64,000 nt of DNA. Origin: VXYK01 sp965214565. GTDB lineage: Bacteria; Actinomycetota; Acidimicrobiia; Acidimicrobiales; Aldehydirespiratoraceae. The stretch's first letter is position 1. Each line of letters begins with the position of its first letter. Both the position numbers and the translations under genes were made by a program. Below, piece by piece: positions 43,324 through 51,352 of this stretch. The stretch is taken from the NCBI GenBank assembly GCA_965214565.1, contig OZ243951.1, forward strand, positions 2,170,001 to 2,234,000, written 5' to 3'. The notes below the pieces were generated by a model. The model did no database searches. It saw only the letters and a program-made list of their open reading frames with translations, and had not been told where the DNA came from.

Positions 43324-43587
43324 GTGGACGAACGGGAGCAACGCGAGATGCGCAAGGGCGCGGGCGATGCCTTTGCGGCAGCCTTTGAAATGATCGTCAC
43401 CCCCGCCCTGTTCGGCCTGTTGGGCTGGTTCATCGACTCCCGGGTCGGACTGTTCCCAGTCTTCACGCTGCTTCTTGCCGGGATCGTGCTCGCCTATGAG
43501 ATCCAAAAGCTCTGTGCCTCCTATCGCCGGTCGCTCGACGAGGCGCTGCAACAGCGTCGCGCCACCTACGGGCAGGTTCGACGGTGA
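43324..43587 (+). CDS. AtpZ/AtpI-like small membrane protein
   Basis: An 87-residue protein with two helices (about 20-38 and 44-62; FEMIVTPALFGLLGWFIDSR) and a basic C-terminus, the plan of AtpZ, a partner in Fo assembly and Mg/Ca transport with AtpI. GTG 43324 has AAAGGGG 8 bp upstream. First gene of the ATP synthase operon; overlaps the next gene by 4 bp. Confidence 0.8.
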   Translation: MDEREQREMRKGAGDAFAAAFEMIVTPALFGLLGWFIDSRVGLFPVFTLLLAGIVLAYEIQKLCASYRRSLDEALQQRRATYGQVRR

Positions 43588-44111
43588 TAGCTCCAGCCAA
43601 GGACCGCATGACCCCTTTCCCTGCGGAGGTGTCGGCCAACTCCCCCGAGCGGGAGATAGCCCGTGACCTGGCCATGCGCACGTTATTGGTCGCCCCGGTG
43701 ATGCTGGCCGTTGGTGCGGTGTTCTGGGGTTGGTCGGGGCTTTGGTCGTCCGGCTACGGCTTGGCCATTGTGGCTGTGAACTTCCTGGTGGGTGCGGCGA
43801 TAATCACCTGGTCCGCCAAGATCAGCCCGGCAGTGATGTTCGGGTCTGTGCTGTTCGGTTTCGTCGCCCGCCTCGGGGTCATCACCGCGGCGGTGCTGCC
43901 GATCCGTGGCAGCGACTGGTTCGAGATAGCGCCTTTCGCCATCAGCCTGCTGGTCACCCACATCGGTCTGCTGGCCTGGGAGACCCGCCATGTTGCGGCA
44001 ACACTGGCGTTCCCCGGTCTGAAACCTGGCGCAGCAGTCCTGTCGCCGAGGGGCGGCTCAGTCAATTCATCCAAGTCAACCGACGATTCGACCGCGGAGC
44101 ACTCAGCATGA
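43584..44111 (+). CDS. atpI: AtpI-like ATP synthase assembly protein
   Basis: A 175-residue protein with four hydrophobic helices between residues 30 and 135 and a hydrophilic C-terminus. The position directly before atpB and the size match AtpI, which helps assemble the c-ring. Sequence similarity in this family is weak, so synteny carries the call. GTG 43584 overlaps the AtpZ-like stop, and its own stop overlaps atpB. Confidence 0.8.
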   Translation: MIAPAKDRMTPFPAEVSANSPEREIARDLAMRTLLVAPVMLAVGAVFWGWSGLWSSGYGLAIVAVNFLVGAAIITWSAKISPAVMFGSVLFGFVARLGVITAAVLPIRGSDWFEIAPFAISLLVTHIGLLAWETRHVAATLAFPGLKPGAAVLSPRGGSVNSSKSTDDSTAEHSA

Positions 44112-44887
44112 ACCTCCTCGCTTTAGAGTTCCCCCCCGTAAACCACCTGTTCGACTGGCCGAGCATCTGGTTCGAGGGGACTCTTTTCGCGATCAACAAG
44201 ACTGTTCTCATCTATTTCGGTTCTGTGCTCGTGACCATGATGATCTTTAGTCTGGCCGGCCGACAACGTGAATCATTGGTGCCGGCGGGTGTCCAGCATG
44301 TCGCCGAGTCGGGTGTGAACTTCATCGAAGAGTCTGTGGTGATGCAGACCATCGGACCGGACGGCAGGAAGTTCATGCCCTTCCTGACCACGATGTTCTT
44401 CTTCATCCTCTTCTCCAACATCACCGAGGTCATCCCCTTCATACAGTTTCCGGCCAACTCGCGGATGGCAGTTCCGGTCACGCTCGCCCTGATCGTCTGG
44501 GTGATTTACAATTTCGTAGGGGTCCGTAGTCAGGGCTTTATCGGCTACCTGAAGAACTCTCTGTTTCCTCCGGGTGTGCCGAAGGTTCTCTACTTGATTG
44601 TCACGCCCATCGAATTGGTCTCGACGTTCGTCGTCAGACCCTTCTCGCTGGCGATCCGGCTCTGGGCCAACATGGTCGCCGGTCACCTTCTTCTCGTCAC
44701 ATTCGCTGTCCTCTCGGCTGCCATGTGGGGTGCTGGAGGGATCGGCTATGGCGGCGCACTGTTCCTTTCGTTCCCGATGCTCATCTTGATGACCGGGTTC
44801 GAGATTCTCGTCTCGGTCCTTCAGGCTTTCATCTTTACGATCCTCACCGCCGTCTACATCGGCGGATCAATGCATCCCGAGCACTAG
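44108..44887 (+). CDS. atpB: ATP synthase Fo subunit a
   Basis: A 259-residue membrane subunit forming the proton half-channels. The essential Arg is in RPFSLAIRLWANMVAGHLLL, and SNITEVIPFIQFP and the C-terminal GFEILVSVLQAFIFTILTAVYI are standard. ATG 44108 overlaps the atpI stop (ATGA). Works with the c-ring and subunit b. Confidence 0.96.
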   Translation: MNLLALEFPPVNHLFDWPSIWFEGTLFAINKTVLIYFGSVLVTMMIFSLAGRQRESLVPAGVQHVAESGVNFIEESVVMQTIGPDGRKFMPFLTTMFFFILFSNITEVIPFIQFPANSRMAVPVTLALIVWVIYNFVGVRSQGFIGYLKNSLFPPGVPKVLYLIVTPIELVSTFVVRPFSLAIRLWANMVAGHLLLVTFAVLSAAMWGAGGIGYGGALFLSFPMLILMTGFEILVSVLQAFIFTILTAVYIGGSMHPEH

Positions 44888-44938
44888 TGCTCTCAACTGG
44901 CCGCCCTACCGTTCACCAATTGTCCAACCAACCCGATT

Positions 44939-44968
44939 CTCAATAACCACAGGCTCAATAACCACAGG
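44939..44968. repeat. 15-bp tandem duplication before atpE
   Basis: CTCAATAACCACAGG occurs at 44939-44953 and again at 44954-44968. The second copy ends in AGG next to AGAAAG, forming the ribosome site of atpE, so the duplication sits in its translation initiation region. Confidence 0.9.
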
Positions 44969-44977
44969 AGAAAGCAA

Positions 44978-45247
44978 GTGTTAAACCTTCTAGCGCAAAC
45001 CGCAGTCGAAATCGAAGCTGGAGAGGTCGTTGACGGGCTCCAAGCAATTGGCGCAGGTCTCGGCTATGGCCTCGCCGCCATTGGACCGGGCATCGGCATC
45101 GGCACCGTGGTCGGCAACGCCATCTCGTCGATGGCCCGTCAACCTGAGTCGGCCGGGATGGTCCGCACAACGATGTTCCTCGGGATCGCATTCACCGAGG
45201 CCCTCGCCCTCATCGGTTTCGTCGTCTTCATCCTGCTGCTGCCGTAG
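44978..45247 (+). CDS. atpE: ATP synthase Fo subunit c
   Basis: An 89-residue hairpin of two helices. The glycine-rich first helix is GAGLGYGLAAIGPGIGIGTV; the loop SSMARQPE (the RQP is the F1-contact site) leads to the second helix with proton-carrying E74 in GIAFTEALALIG. No sodium-binding pattern is evident, so a proton type. The start is GTG 44978. Confidence 0.96.
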   Translation: MLNLLAQTAVEIEAGEVVDGLQAIGAGLGYGLAAIGPGIGIGTVVGNAISSMARQPESAGMVRTTMFLGIAFTEALALIGFVVFILLLP

Positions 45248-45293
45248 ACAACGGCGCGCTATCCAAGGCAGCACCCCAAGCAAAGGTTCAACT

Positions 45294-46019
45294 ATGACAG
45301 CAACTATTCGGCGACTGGTCGGAGCATTCGGACTCATCGGGGTTCTCGTTGTGCTGGGCACGGTTCCCGCGTCAGCGGCCGGTGAGACCGTCGGTACCTG
45401 TGCCATTGAAGAGGTTTTTCATGCCGAGGAGAAATATGGCGACCTCCAGGTCCTGGAGGAGACCCACCGCAAGGACGAGTTGAAGAAGTTCGGGGAGGAC
45501 CTGGAGAAGTGCGTGGAAGCACCTGATCCCATCTTCCCTGAATGGGACGAGGTCATCTGGGGCGGTGCGGCCTTCCTGATCCTCTTCGGTTTCATGTGGT
45601 GGAGGGGTTTCCCTGCGGTGCAGAGGGCCATGCAGGCCCGTTCCGACAAGATCGCGGCGGACCTCGACGCGGCCGAGTCGGCCAAGACTCAGGCGACCAC
45701 GGTTCTCGCCGACCATGAAGCGCAACTAGCGGGCGCCAGGGCGGAAGCCGCGCAGATCGTCGAGGATGCCCGTGCCCAAGCAGATCTGGCGGCCGCAGAG
45801 ATCGCGGCGCGCGCCAACGAAGAGGTTGCGCAGATGCGTGCCAGGGCCGCGGCCGACATTGAGTCCGCCCGTTCCCAGGCTGTATCGGACCTGCGGGGCG
45901 TCGTAGCAGATATCGCTGTCGCCGCGGCCGAACGGGTCATCCAGTCCAACCTCGATGTCGACACACAGCGTGCTCTCGTGGACGCCTACATCGATGAGGT
46001 GGCCGGCGGCAATGCCTGA
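45294..46019 (+). CDS. atpF: ATP synthase Fo subunit b with N-terminal signal peptide
   Basis: A 241-residue b subunit. The second half is classic: one helix (about 86-104), then a long Ala/Glu/Arg coiled coil (DKIAADLDAAESAKTQATTV) and a C-terminal delta-contacting region. Unusually, the N-terminus is an apparent cleavable signal peptide (IRRLVGAFGLIGVLVVLGT, then PASAA). A 50-residue charged segment with two Cys (C36, C73) follows before the helix; it would lie outside the membrane. ATG 45294 has AAAGG upstream. The frame runs on into atpE upstream but without need. Confidence 0.93.
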   Translation: MTATIRRLVGAFGLIGVLVVLGTVPASAAGETVGTCAIEEVFHAEEKYGDLQVLEETHRKDELKKFGEDLEKCVEAPDPIFPEWDEVIWGGAAFLILFGFMWWRGFPAVQRAMQARSDKIAADLDAAESAKTQATTVLADHEAQLAGARAEAAQIVEDARAQADLAAAEIAARANEEVAQMRARAAADIESARSQAVSDLRGVVADIAVAAAERVIQSNLDVDTQRALVDAYIDEVAGGNA

Positions 46020-46542
46020 CGAACGGCTCGACGGCTACGCCGAAGCGCTCCTGGCGGTCGCCGCCGCTGAGGGCCAATCGTCGCTGATCGAGGACGAACT
46101 GTTCCGCATCGGCGAAGCCCTGCGAGCCAACGACGAGCTGTTGGCCGCACTGTCGGACAGCCGGTTCCCGATAGAACGGCGCCAGAGCGTGGTCGAGGAC
46201 CTGCTCGGCGGCAAGGCGTCTGTCGTCACCACGGCGCTCGTGTCGATGGTGGTCGGCACAGGACACGGCGGCCATCTTCCCGACATCGTCGACGCCATGG
46301 TCGCCCGTGGCGCTGCTGCCCGCAACCGGGTCCTGGCCAGGGTGCGGTCCGCAATCGAACTGACGGAAGACCAGAAGACCAGATTGGCGCGCGCCATCAA
46401 GTCGTCCACCGGAACCGACGTCGAGATCCGAGTGGTCATTGACGAGAGCGTGCTCGGTGGTCTCGTTACCGAAATCGGCGACGACGTGATCGACGGCAGC
46501 GTGCGACACCGGCAGTCGCAGCTCCGCGAGAACTTCGGCTGA
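46012..46542 (+). CDS. atpH: ATP synthase F1 subunit delta
   Basis: A 176-residue subunit linking F1 to the b stalk. GYAEALLAVAAAEGQ is the start of the N-terminal six-helix bundle and DESVLGGLVTEIGDDVIDGSV the diagnostic C-terminal motif. ATG 46012 overlaps atpF by 8 bp. The 106 bp that follow before atpA consist largely of imperfect CACTTCGCCCAA repeats. Confidence 0.95.
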   Translation: MPDERLDGYAEALLAVAAAEGQSSLIEDELFRIGEALRANDELLAALSDSRFPIERRQSVVEDLLGGKASVVTTALVSMVVGTGHGGHLPDIVDAMVARGAAARNRVLARVRSAIELTEDQKTRLARAIKSSTGTDVEIRVVIDESVLGGLVTEIGDDVIDGSVRHRQSQLRENFG

Positions 46543-46648
46543 CCGAACACTGGCTGATCGAACACTTCGCCCAAGCACTTCGCCCAAACACTTCACCCAA
46601 CACTCCGCCCGCACCCAACAAACGGGGACAGAGCAGAAAAGACAAGAA

Positions 46649-48289
46649 ATGTCAGATCTCACGATCAACACCGCCCTAACCATCAACACAGACGACATCG
46701 CGGCCGCGATCCGCGGCAACCTCGATGAGTTCACGCCGAGCTTGGAGCAGACCACCGTCGGTCGCGTGCTTGAGGTCGGCGATGGTATTGCACGGGTGTC
46801 AGGCCTGCCCGGTGCGGCCGTCAACGAGATGCTCCGCTTCGAGAACGGCCTGGTCGGCCTGGCCCTCAACCTTGACGAGGAGTCCATCGGCGCGGTTGTG
46901 CTGGGCGATGTGGAGGGCATCGTCGAGGGGCAGGCGGTTGTGGCCACCGGCGACATCCTCTCGGTTCCGGTGGGCGACGGGCTTCTCGGTCGGGTGGTCA
47001 ACCCGCTCGGCGAGCCGATCGACGGCAAGGGCCCGCTCTCCAACGTCGAGCCCCGCCGGATGGAGATCCAGGCCCCCGGCATCACCGGCCGCAAACCCGT
47101 GCATGAGCCGATGCAGACCGGTATCAAGTCGATCGACTCGCTGATCCCGATCGGCCGTGGCCAGCGAGAGCTGATCATCGGCGACCGCAAGACCGGCAAG
47201 ACCACCGTCGCCCTCGACACGATCCTCAATCAGAAGGGTCAGGGGGTCAAGTGCATCTATGTGGCGATCGGGCAGAAGGCGTCGACGGTCGCCCAGTCGG
47301 TGGCCACCCTTGAAGAGCTCGGGGCTATGGAGTACACGGTGGTGGTCAACGCCCCGGCATCTGATCCTGCGCCGTTCAAGTTTCTCGCACCCTACGGCGG
47401 GTGCGCCATCGGTCAGCACTGGATGGAGAACGGCGAGCATGCGCTGATCGTCTACGACGATCTGTCCAAGCAGGCTGAGGCCTACCGTCAGGTGTCGTTG
47501 CTGCTGCGCCGTCCTCCGGGGCGTGAGGCGTTCCCCGGTGACGTATTCTACCTGCACAGCCGTCTGCTGGAACGTGCCGCCAAGCTCTCTGACGAGCGCG
47601 GCGCCGGTTCGTTGACCGCGCTGCCGATCATCGAGACCAAGGCGGGCGACGTTTCTGCGTTCATCCCCACCAATGTGATCTCGATCACCGACGGCCAGAT
47701 CTTCTTGCAGGACGACCTTTTCAAGTCGGGTATCCGCCCTGCCGTCGACGTCGGTATCTCGGTGTCCCGTGTCGGCTCAGCCGCCCAGGTCTCAGCCATG
47801 AAGGTGGCTACCGGCACGCTGAAGGGCGACCTTCAGCAGTTCCGCGAGTTGGAGGCTTTCGCAGCTTTCGGTTCGGACCTCGACGCGGTCTCGTCTGCAC
47901 AGCTCGAACGCGGTTATCGCCTCACTGAACTTCTCAAGCAGGGTGTCAACTCGCCGTACCCCGTTGACGAGCAGGCTGTCTCGATCTACGCGGGCACCCG
48001 CGGCTACCTCGACAAGCTCGAGGTTGGCGACGTCATGCGTTTCGAGTCGGAGTTGCTCGACTGGTTCCGGACCCGTCACCGCGAGGTGATGGCGAAGATC
48101 CGTGATGAAGGCGTCATCGACGATGAGGAGGCCTTCGAGGCCGCTGTCGCCGCTTTCGCCGATCAGTTCGTCGGTTCGAACGTCGATACCGCCGAGCCCG
48201 AAGCGCAGGCTCAGGGCGATGCTCAGTCAGACATGGTTGATTCCGATACCACTCTGCCTGAAGAAGAGATCACTCGGGACGAGATCTGA
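46649..48289 (+). CDS. atpA: ATP synthase F1 subunit alpha
   Basis: A 546-residue alpha subunit. It has P-loop GDRKTGKTTVALDTI, the conserved IYVAIGQKASTVAQ, and PGREAFPGDVFYLHSRLLERAAKLS with the Arg finger region near SVSRVGSAAQVSAMK. The acidic C-terminal 40 residues extend beyond the E. coli protein. Its ribosome site is weak (GACAAGAA). Forms the alpha3beta3 ring with AtpD. Confidence 0.97.
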   Translation: MSDLTINTALTINTDDIAAAIRGNLDEFTPSLEQTTVGRVLEVGDGIARVSGLPGAAVNEMLRFENGLVGLALNLDEESIGAVVLGDVEGIVEGQAVVATGDILSVPVGDGLLGRVVNPLGEPIDGKGPLSNVEPRRMEIQAPGITGRKPVHEPMQTGIKSIDSLIPIGRGQRELIIGDRKTGKTTVALDTILNQKGQGVKCIYVAIGQKASTVAQSVATLEELGAMEYTVVVNAPASDPAPFKFLAPYGGCAIGQHWMENGEHALIVYDDLSKQAEAYRQVSLLLRRPPGREAFPGDVFYLHSRLLERAAKLSDERGAGSLTALPIIETKAGDVSAFIPTNVISITDGQIFLQDDLFKSGIRPAVDVGISVSRVGSAAQVSAMKVATGTLKGDLQQFRELEAFAAFGSDLDAVSSAQLERGYRLTELLKQGVNSPYPVDEQAVSIYAGTRGYLDKLEVGDVMRFESELLDWFRTRHREVMAKIRDEGVIDDEEAFEAAVAAFADQFVGSNVDTAEPEAQAQGDAQSDMVDSDTTLPEEEITRDEI

Positions 48290-48292
48290 GCG

Positions 48293-49276
48293 ATGCCCGG
48301 GGGTAAGGAGCGCGAGCTTCGCCGACGCATTTCGAGCGTCCAGTCGACGAAGAAGATCACGCGCGCCATGGAGTTGATCGCGGCGACACGTGTGGTCAAG
48401 GCGATGCAGCGTGCCGATGCGGCCCGCCCCTATGCCCGTCGGATCACGTCGGTGATCGAGAACCTTGCTGCCGGCGGTGCTGAGGTCGATCACCCGCTGC
48501 TGCGTGAGGTCGGCGAGGTCAAGCGGGTCGGTTTCATTGTGATGGCGGGTGATCGGGGTCTCGCCGGTGCTTACAACACCAACCCGATCCGTGCCGCGGA
48601 ACGCCAGCTCATGGCTCACCAGAGCGAGGGCAAGGACTATTCGCTGTTTACTGTCGGCAAGAAGGCGGCGGCCTACTACAAGTTCCGCAATTACCGTGTG
48701 GACCGTTCCTACATCGGGTTCACCGACAATCCCGGTTATGAGGACGCCCGCAGGATCGCCGACGATGTGGCCGAGGCCTTCTCGGCCGGTGAGGTCGACC
48801 AGGTCGAGTTGATCTTCACCGAGTTCGTGTCGATGGGGACTCAACGGGTCTCGGTGCGCCGCTTCCTGCCGCTGGAGGACACCGCGGTGATGGCCGAGGC
48901 GGGTGGCGGTTCTGCCGAGGCGATCTCCTCGTTCGAGTTCGAACCGTCGCCCGAGGCTGTGCTCGAGTCGTTGCTGCCCCGCTATGTTGAGGCGCGCCTT
49001 TATGGTGCCCTACTCGATTGCGCCGCCTCTGAACATGCCAACCGGCAGCGGGCCATGAAGTCCGCCACCGACAACGCCGAAGAGTTGATCACCAAACTGT
49101 CACGGGAGATGAACGCAGCCCGTCAGGCTGCGATCACCACCGAGATCATGGAGATCGTCGGCGGTGCCGAAGCGTTGGGCGCCGAGGTGCCCATCGACGA
49201 CTTCGCCGCAGCCTTTGCCTCTGTGTCTGCCGGCGCGGTGGTTCCCGCCGATTCTCATCCCCTTACCGAGACCTGA
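48293..49276 (+). CDS. atpG: ATP synthase F1 subunit gamma
   Basis: A 327-residue rotor shaft. N-terminal RRRISSVQSTKKITRAMELIAATRV and C-terminal SEHANRQRAMKSATDNAEELI plus LNKxRQAxITTEIxEIVGGAEAL-type ending (NAARQAAITTEIMEIVGG) define it. It is about 30-40 residues longer than E. coli gamma, with insertions in the middle domain and a C-terminal tail. Starts 3 bp after atpA. Confidence 0.96.
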   Translation: MPGGKERELRRRISSVQSTKKITRAMELIAATRVVKAMQRADAARPYARRITSVIENLAAGGAEVDHPLLREVGEVKRVGFIVMAGDRGLAGAYNTNPIRAAERQLMAHQSEGKDYSLFTVGKKAAAYYKFRNYRVDRSYIGFTDNPGYEDARRIADDVAEAFSAGEVDQVELIFTEFVSMGTQRVSVRRFLPLEDTAVMAEAGGGSAEAISSFEFEPSPEAVLESLLPRYVEARLYGALLDCAASEHANRQRAMKSATDNAEELITKLSREMNAARQAAITTEIMEIVGGAEALGAEVPIDDFAAAFASVSAGAVVPADSHPLTET

Positions 49277-49290
49277 AAGCACCCCTAGAC

Positions 49291-50739
49291 ATGACTGTTA
49301 CTGAATCTACGCACAAGTCCGGTCGCATCGTCGGCATTGCAGGCCCTGTGGTCGACGTTGAGTTCCCACCCGGCGACCTGCCTGAGATCAACACTCAGCT
49401 CGAGTTCAACGTTGAGGTCGACGGCGAAACGATCAACGTGCCTGCCGAAGTCGCCCAGCAGATCGGCGAGAGCCGAGTGCGTGCGATCGCCATGAAGCCT
49501 ACTGATGGCCTTACCCGCGGCGCTGAGGTTCGCAACACCGGCCACGGCGTGCAGGCGCCGGTCGGCGATGACACTTTGGGCCACATCTGGAACGTGATGG
49601 GCGACTGCCTCGACGAGCCGGGCCGTACGACCGAGCAGCGCTGGGACATCCACCGTCCGGCCCCCGCCTTCGATGCGCTGGAGCCCTCGGCGAAGATGTT
49701 CGAGACCGGTGTGAAAGTGATCGATCTGCTCACTCCCTACAAGGAGGGCGGCAAGATTGGCCTGTTCGGTGGTGCCGGCGTGGGCAAGACCGTGCTGATC
49801 ACCGAGATGATCACCCGTGTGGCCTCCAACCACGGCGGTGTCTCGGTGTTCGCGGGCGTGGGGGAGCGCACCCGTGAGGGGACCGACCTGTTCATCGAGA
49901 TGGGCGAGACCGTCATGGGTGACGGCGAGACCACCGTGCTCGACAAGGCGGCCCTGGTGTTCGGTCAGATGGACGAACCCCCCGGCGTGCGCCTGCGTGT
50001 GGCGTTGGCGGGTGTGACGATGGCTGAGTATTTCCGTGACGTCCAGAACCAGGATGTGCTGCTGTTCATCGACAACATCTTCCGTTTCGTTCAGGCCGGT
50101 TCGGAGGTGTCGACGCTGCTCGGACGGATGCCCTCCGCGGTGGGCTACCAGCCCACCCTGGCTGATGAGATGGGTGAGTTGCAGGAGCGGATCACTTCCA
50201 CTCGGGGCAAGTCGATCACTTCGTTGCAGGCGGTGTACGTGCCGGCTGACGATTACACCGACCCGGCGCCGTTCACGTCGTTCACGCACTTCGACGGCAC
50301 TACCGAGTTGAGCCGTGACATTGCCGCTCTGGGTATCTATCCGGCTGTGGATCCGTTGGCTTCGAGTTCGACGATCCTTGATCCGCAGGTTGTGGGTGAT
50401 CGTCATTATCAGACTGCACGGCGGGCCCAGGAGGTGCTGCAGCGTTACAAGGAGCTCCAGGACATCATTGCGATCCTGGGTCTCGACGAGTTGTCTGAGG
50501 AGGACCGCATCACGGTCGATCGGGCACGCAAGGTTCAGCGTTTCTTGTCGCAGCCGATGTTCGTGGCCAAGGCGTTCACCGGTCAGGACGGGATCTTCAC
50601 GCCGGTCTCAGAGACGATCGAGTCGTTCGAGGCGCTGCTCAACGGTGATCTTGACGAGCTGCCCGAGCAGGCGTTCTACATGGTCGGCGGTGCTGAGGAC
50701 GCGCAGCGCAAGGCTGCTGAGCTTCGGGCACAGACGTAG
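49291..50739 (+). CDS. atpD: ATP synthase F1 subunit beta
   Basis: A 482-residue catalytic subunit. P-loop GGAGVGKTVLITEM (Lys and Thr bind ATP/Mg), catalytic Glu in GVGERTREGTDLF, DNIFRFVQAGSEVSTLLGRMPSAVGY, and the DELSEED motif as GLDELSEEDRI. ATP is made here from ADP and phosphate. It lies between atpG and atpC in the standard order. Confidence 0.98.
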   Translation: MTVTESTHKSGRIVGIAGPVVDVEFPPGDLPEINTQLEFNVEVDGETINVPAEVAQQIGESRVRAIAMKPTDGLTRGAEVRNTGHGVQAPVGDDTLGHIWNVMGDCLDEPGRTTEQRWDIHRPAPAFDALEPSAKMFETGVKVIDLLTPYKEGGKIGLFGGAGVGKTVLITEMITRVASNHGGVSVFAGVGERTREGTDLFIEMGETVMGDGETTVLDKAALVFGQMDEPPGVRLRVALAGVTMAEYFRDVQNQDVLLFIDNIFRFVQAGSEVSTLLGRMPSAVGYQPTLADEMGELQERITSTRGKSITSLQAVYVPADDYTDPAPFTSFTHFDGTTELSRDIAALGIYPAVDPLASSSTILDPQVVGDRHYQTARRAQEVLQRYKELQDIIAILGLDELSEEDRITVDRARKVQRFLSQPMFVAKAFTGQDGIFTPVSETIESFEALLNGDLDELPEQAFYMVGGAEDAQRKAAELRAQT

Positions 50740-50756
50740 GGTCGGGGATCGCTGCG

Positions 50757-51149
50757 ATGTTCGACGTAGAGGTTGTCAGTCCGGAGGCTGTCTCCTACAC
50801 CGGTGAGGCCGACATGGTCATCGCCCGCACGGTCGAGGGCGGCGACATCGCGTTCCAGGCTGGTCATGTGCCTTTCATCGGCACGTTGGCGGTGTGGTCC
50901 GTGGAGGTTGTGAAACCCGACGGCGGGCGTGACGTCTTCGCGGTGCATCGCGGTTTTGTGCAGGTTCACGGCAATCAGGTGACGATCCTGTCCGACGTGT
51001 CCGAGGCGGCAGAAGACATCGACGTGGCCCGCGCCCAGACAGCGCTCGAAAACGCCGACGCAGCCCTGGCCGCCGATTCCACCGACTCCGAAGCCGAAGC
51101 CGCCAAAGTCCGTGCTGAACTCCGCCTCAGAGTCTCCGCACTGAACTAG
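50757..51149 (+). CDS. atpC: ATP synthase F1 subunit epsilon
   Basis: A 130-residue subunit. It begins MFDVEVVSPEAVSYTGEADMV, with the beta-sandwich ending in VHRGFVQVHGNQVTILSD and a C-terminal helical pair (EDIDVARAQTALENADAAL). The helices can inhibit ATP hydrolysis. Last gene of the operon; the 203 bp that follow show no clear intrinsic terminator. Confidence 0.95.
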   Translation: MFDVEVVSPEAVSYTGEADMVIARTVEGGDIAFQAGHVPFIGTLAVWSVEVVKPDGGRDVFAVHRGFVQVHGNQVTILSDVSEAAEDIDVARAQTALENADAALAADSTDSEAEAAKVRAELRLRVSALN

Positions 51150-51352
51150 TCGCCGGAGTGGCCGGAGCCCCGGGAGTTATATCGGTCGTGGCCTCATCAA
51201 CGGTGACATCGAAGAGTGACGGTGCATCTTGAGTCCGGCCGCACTGCCGCGGGCGGGGGTGTCGACTGTTGAGAGCGCGTCGGGATCACCCCCTGAGCTG
51301 TTTCTGCCGCAGCTGAGGCGGTTTGGGCGCTGGATGCCTGATGCGGCTTCGC

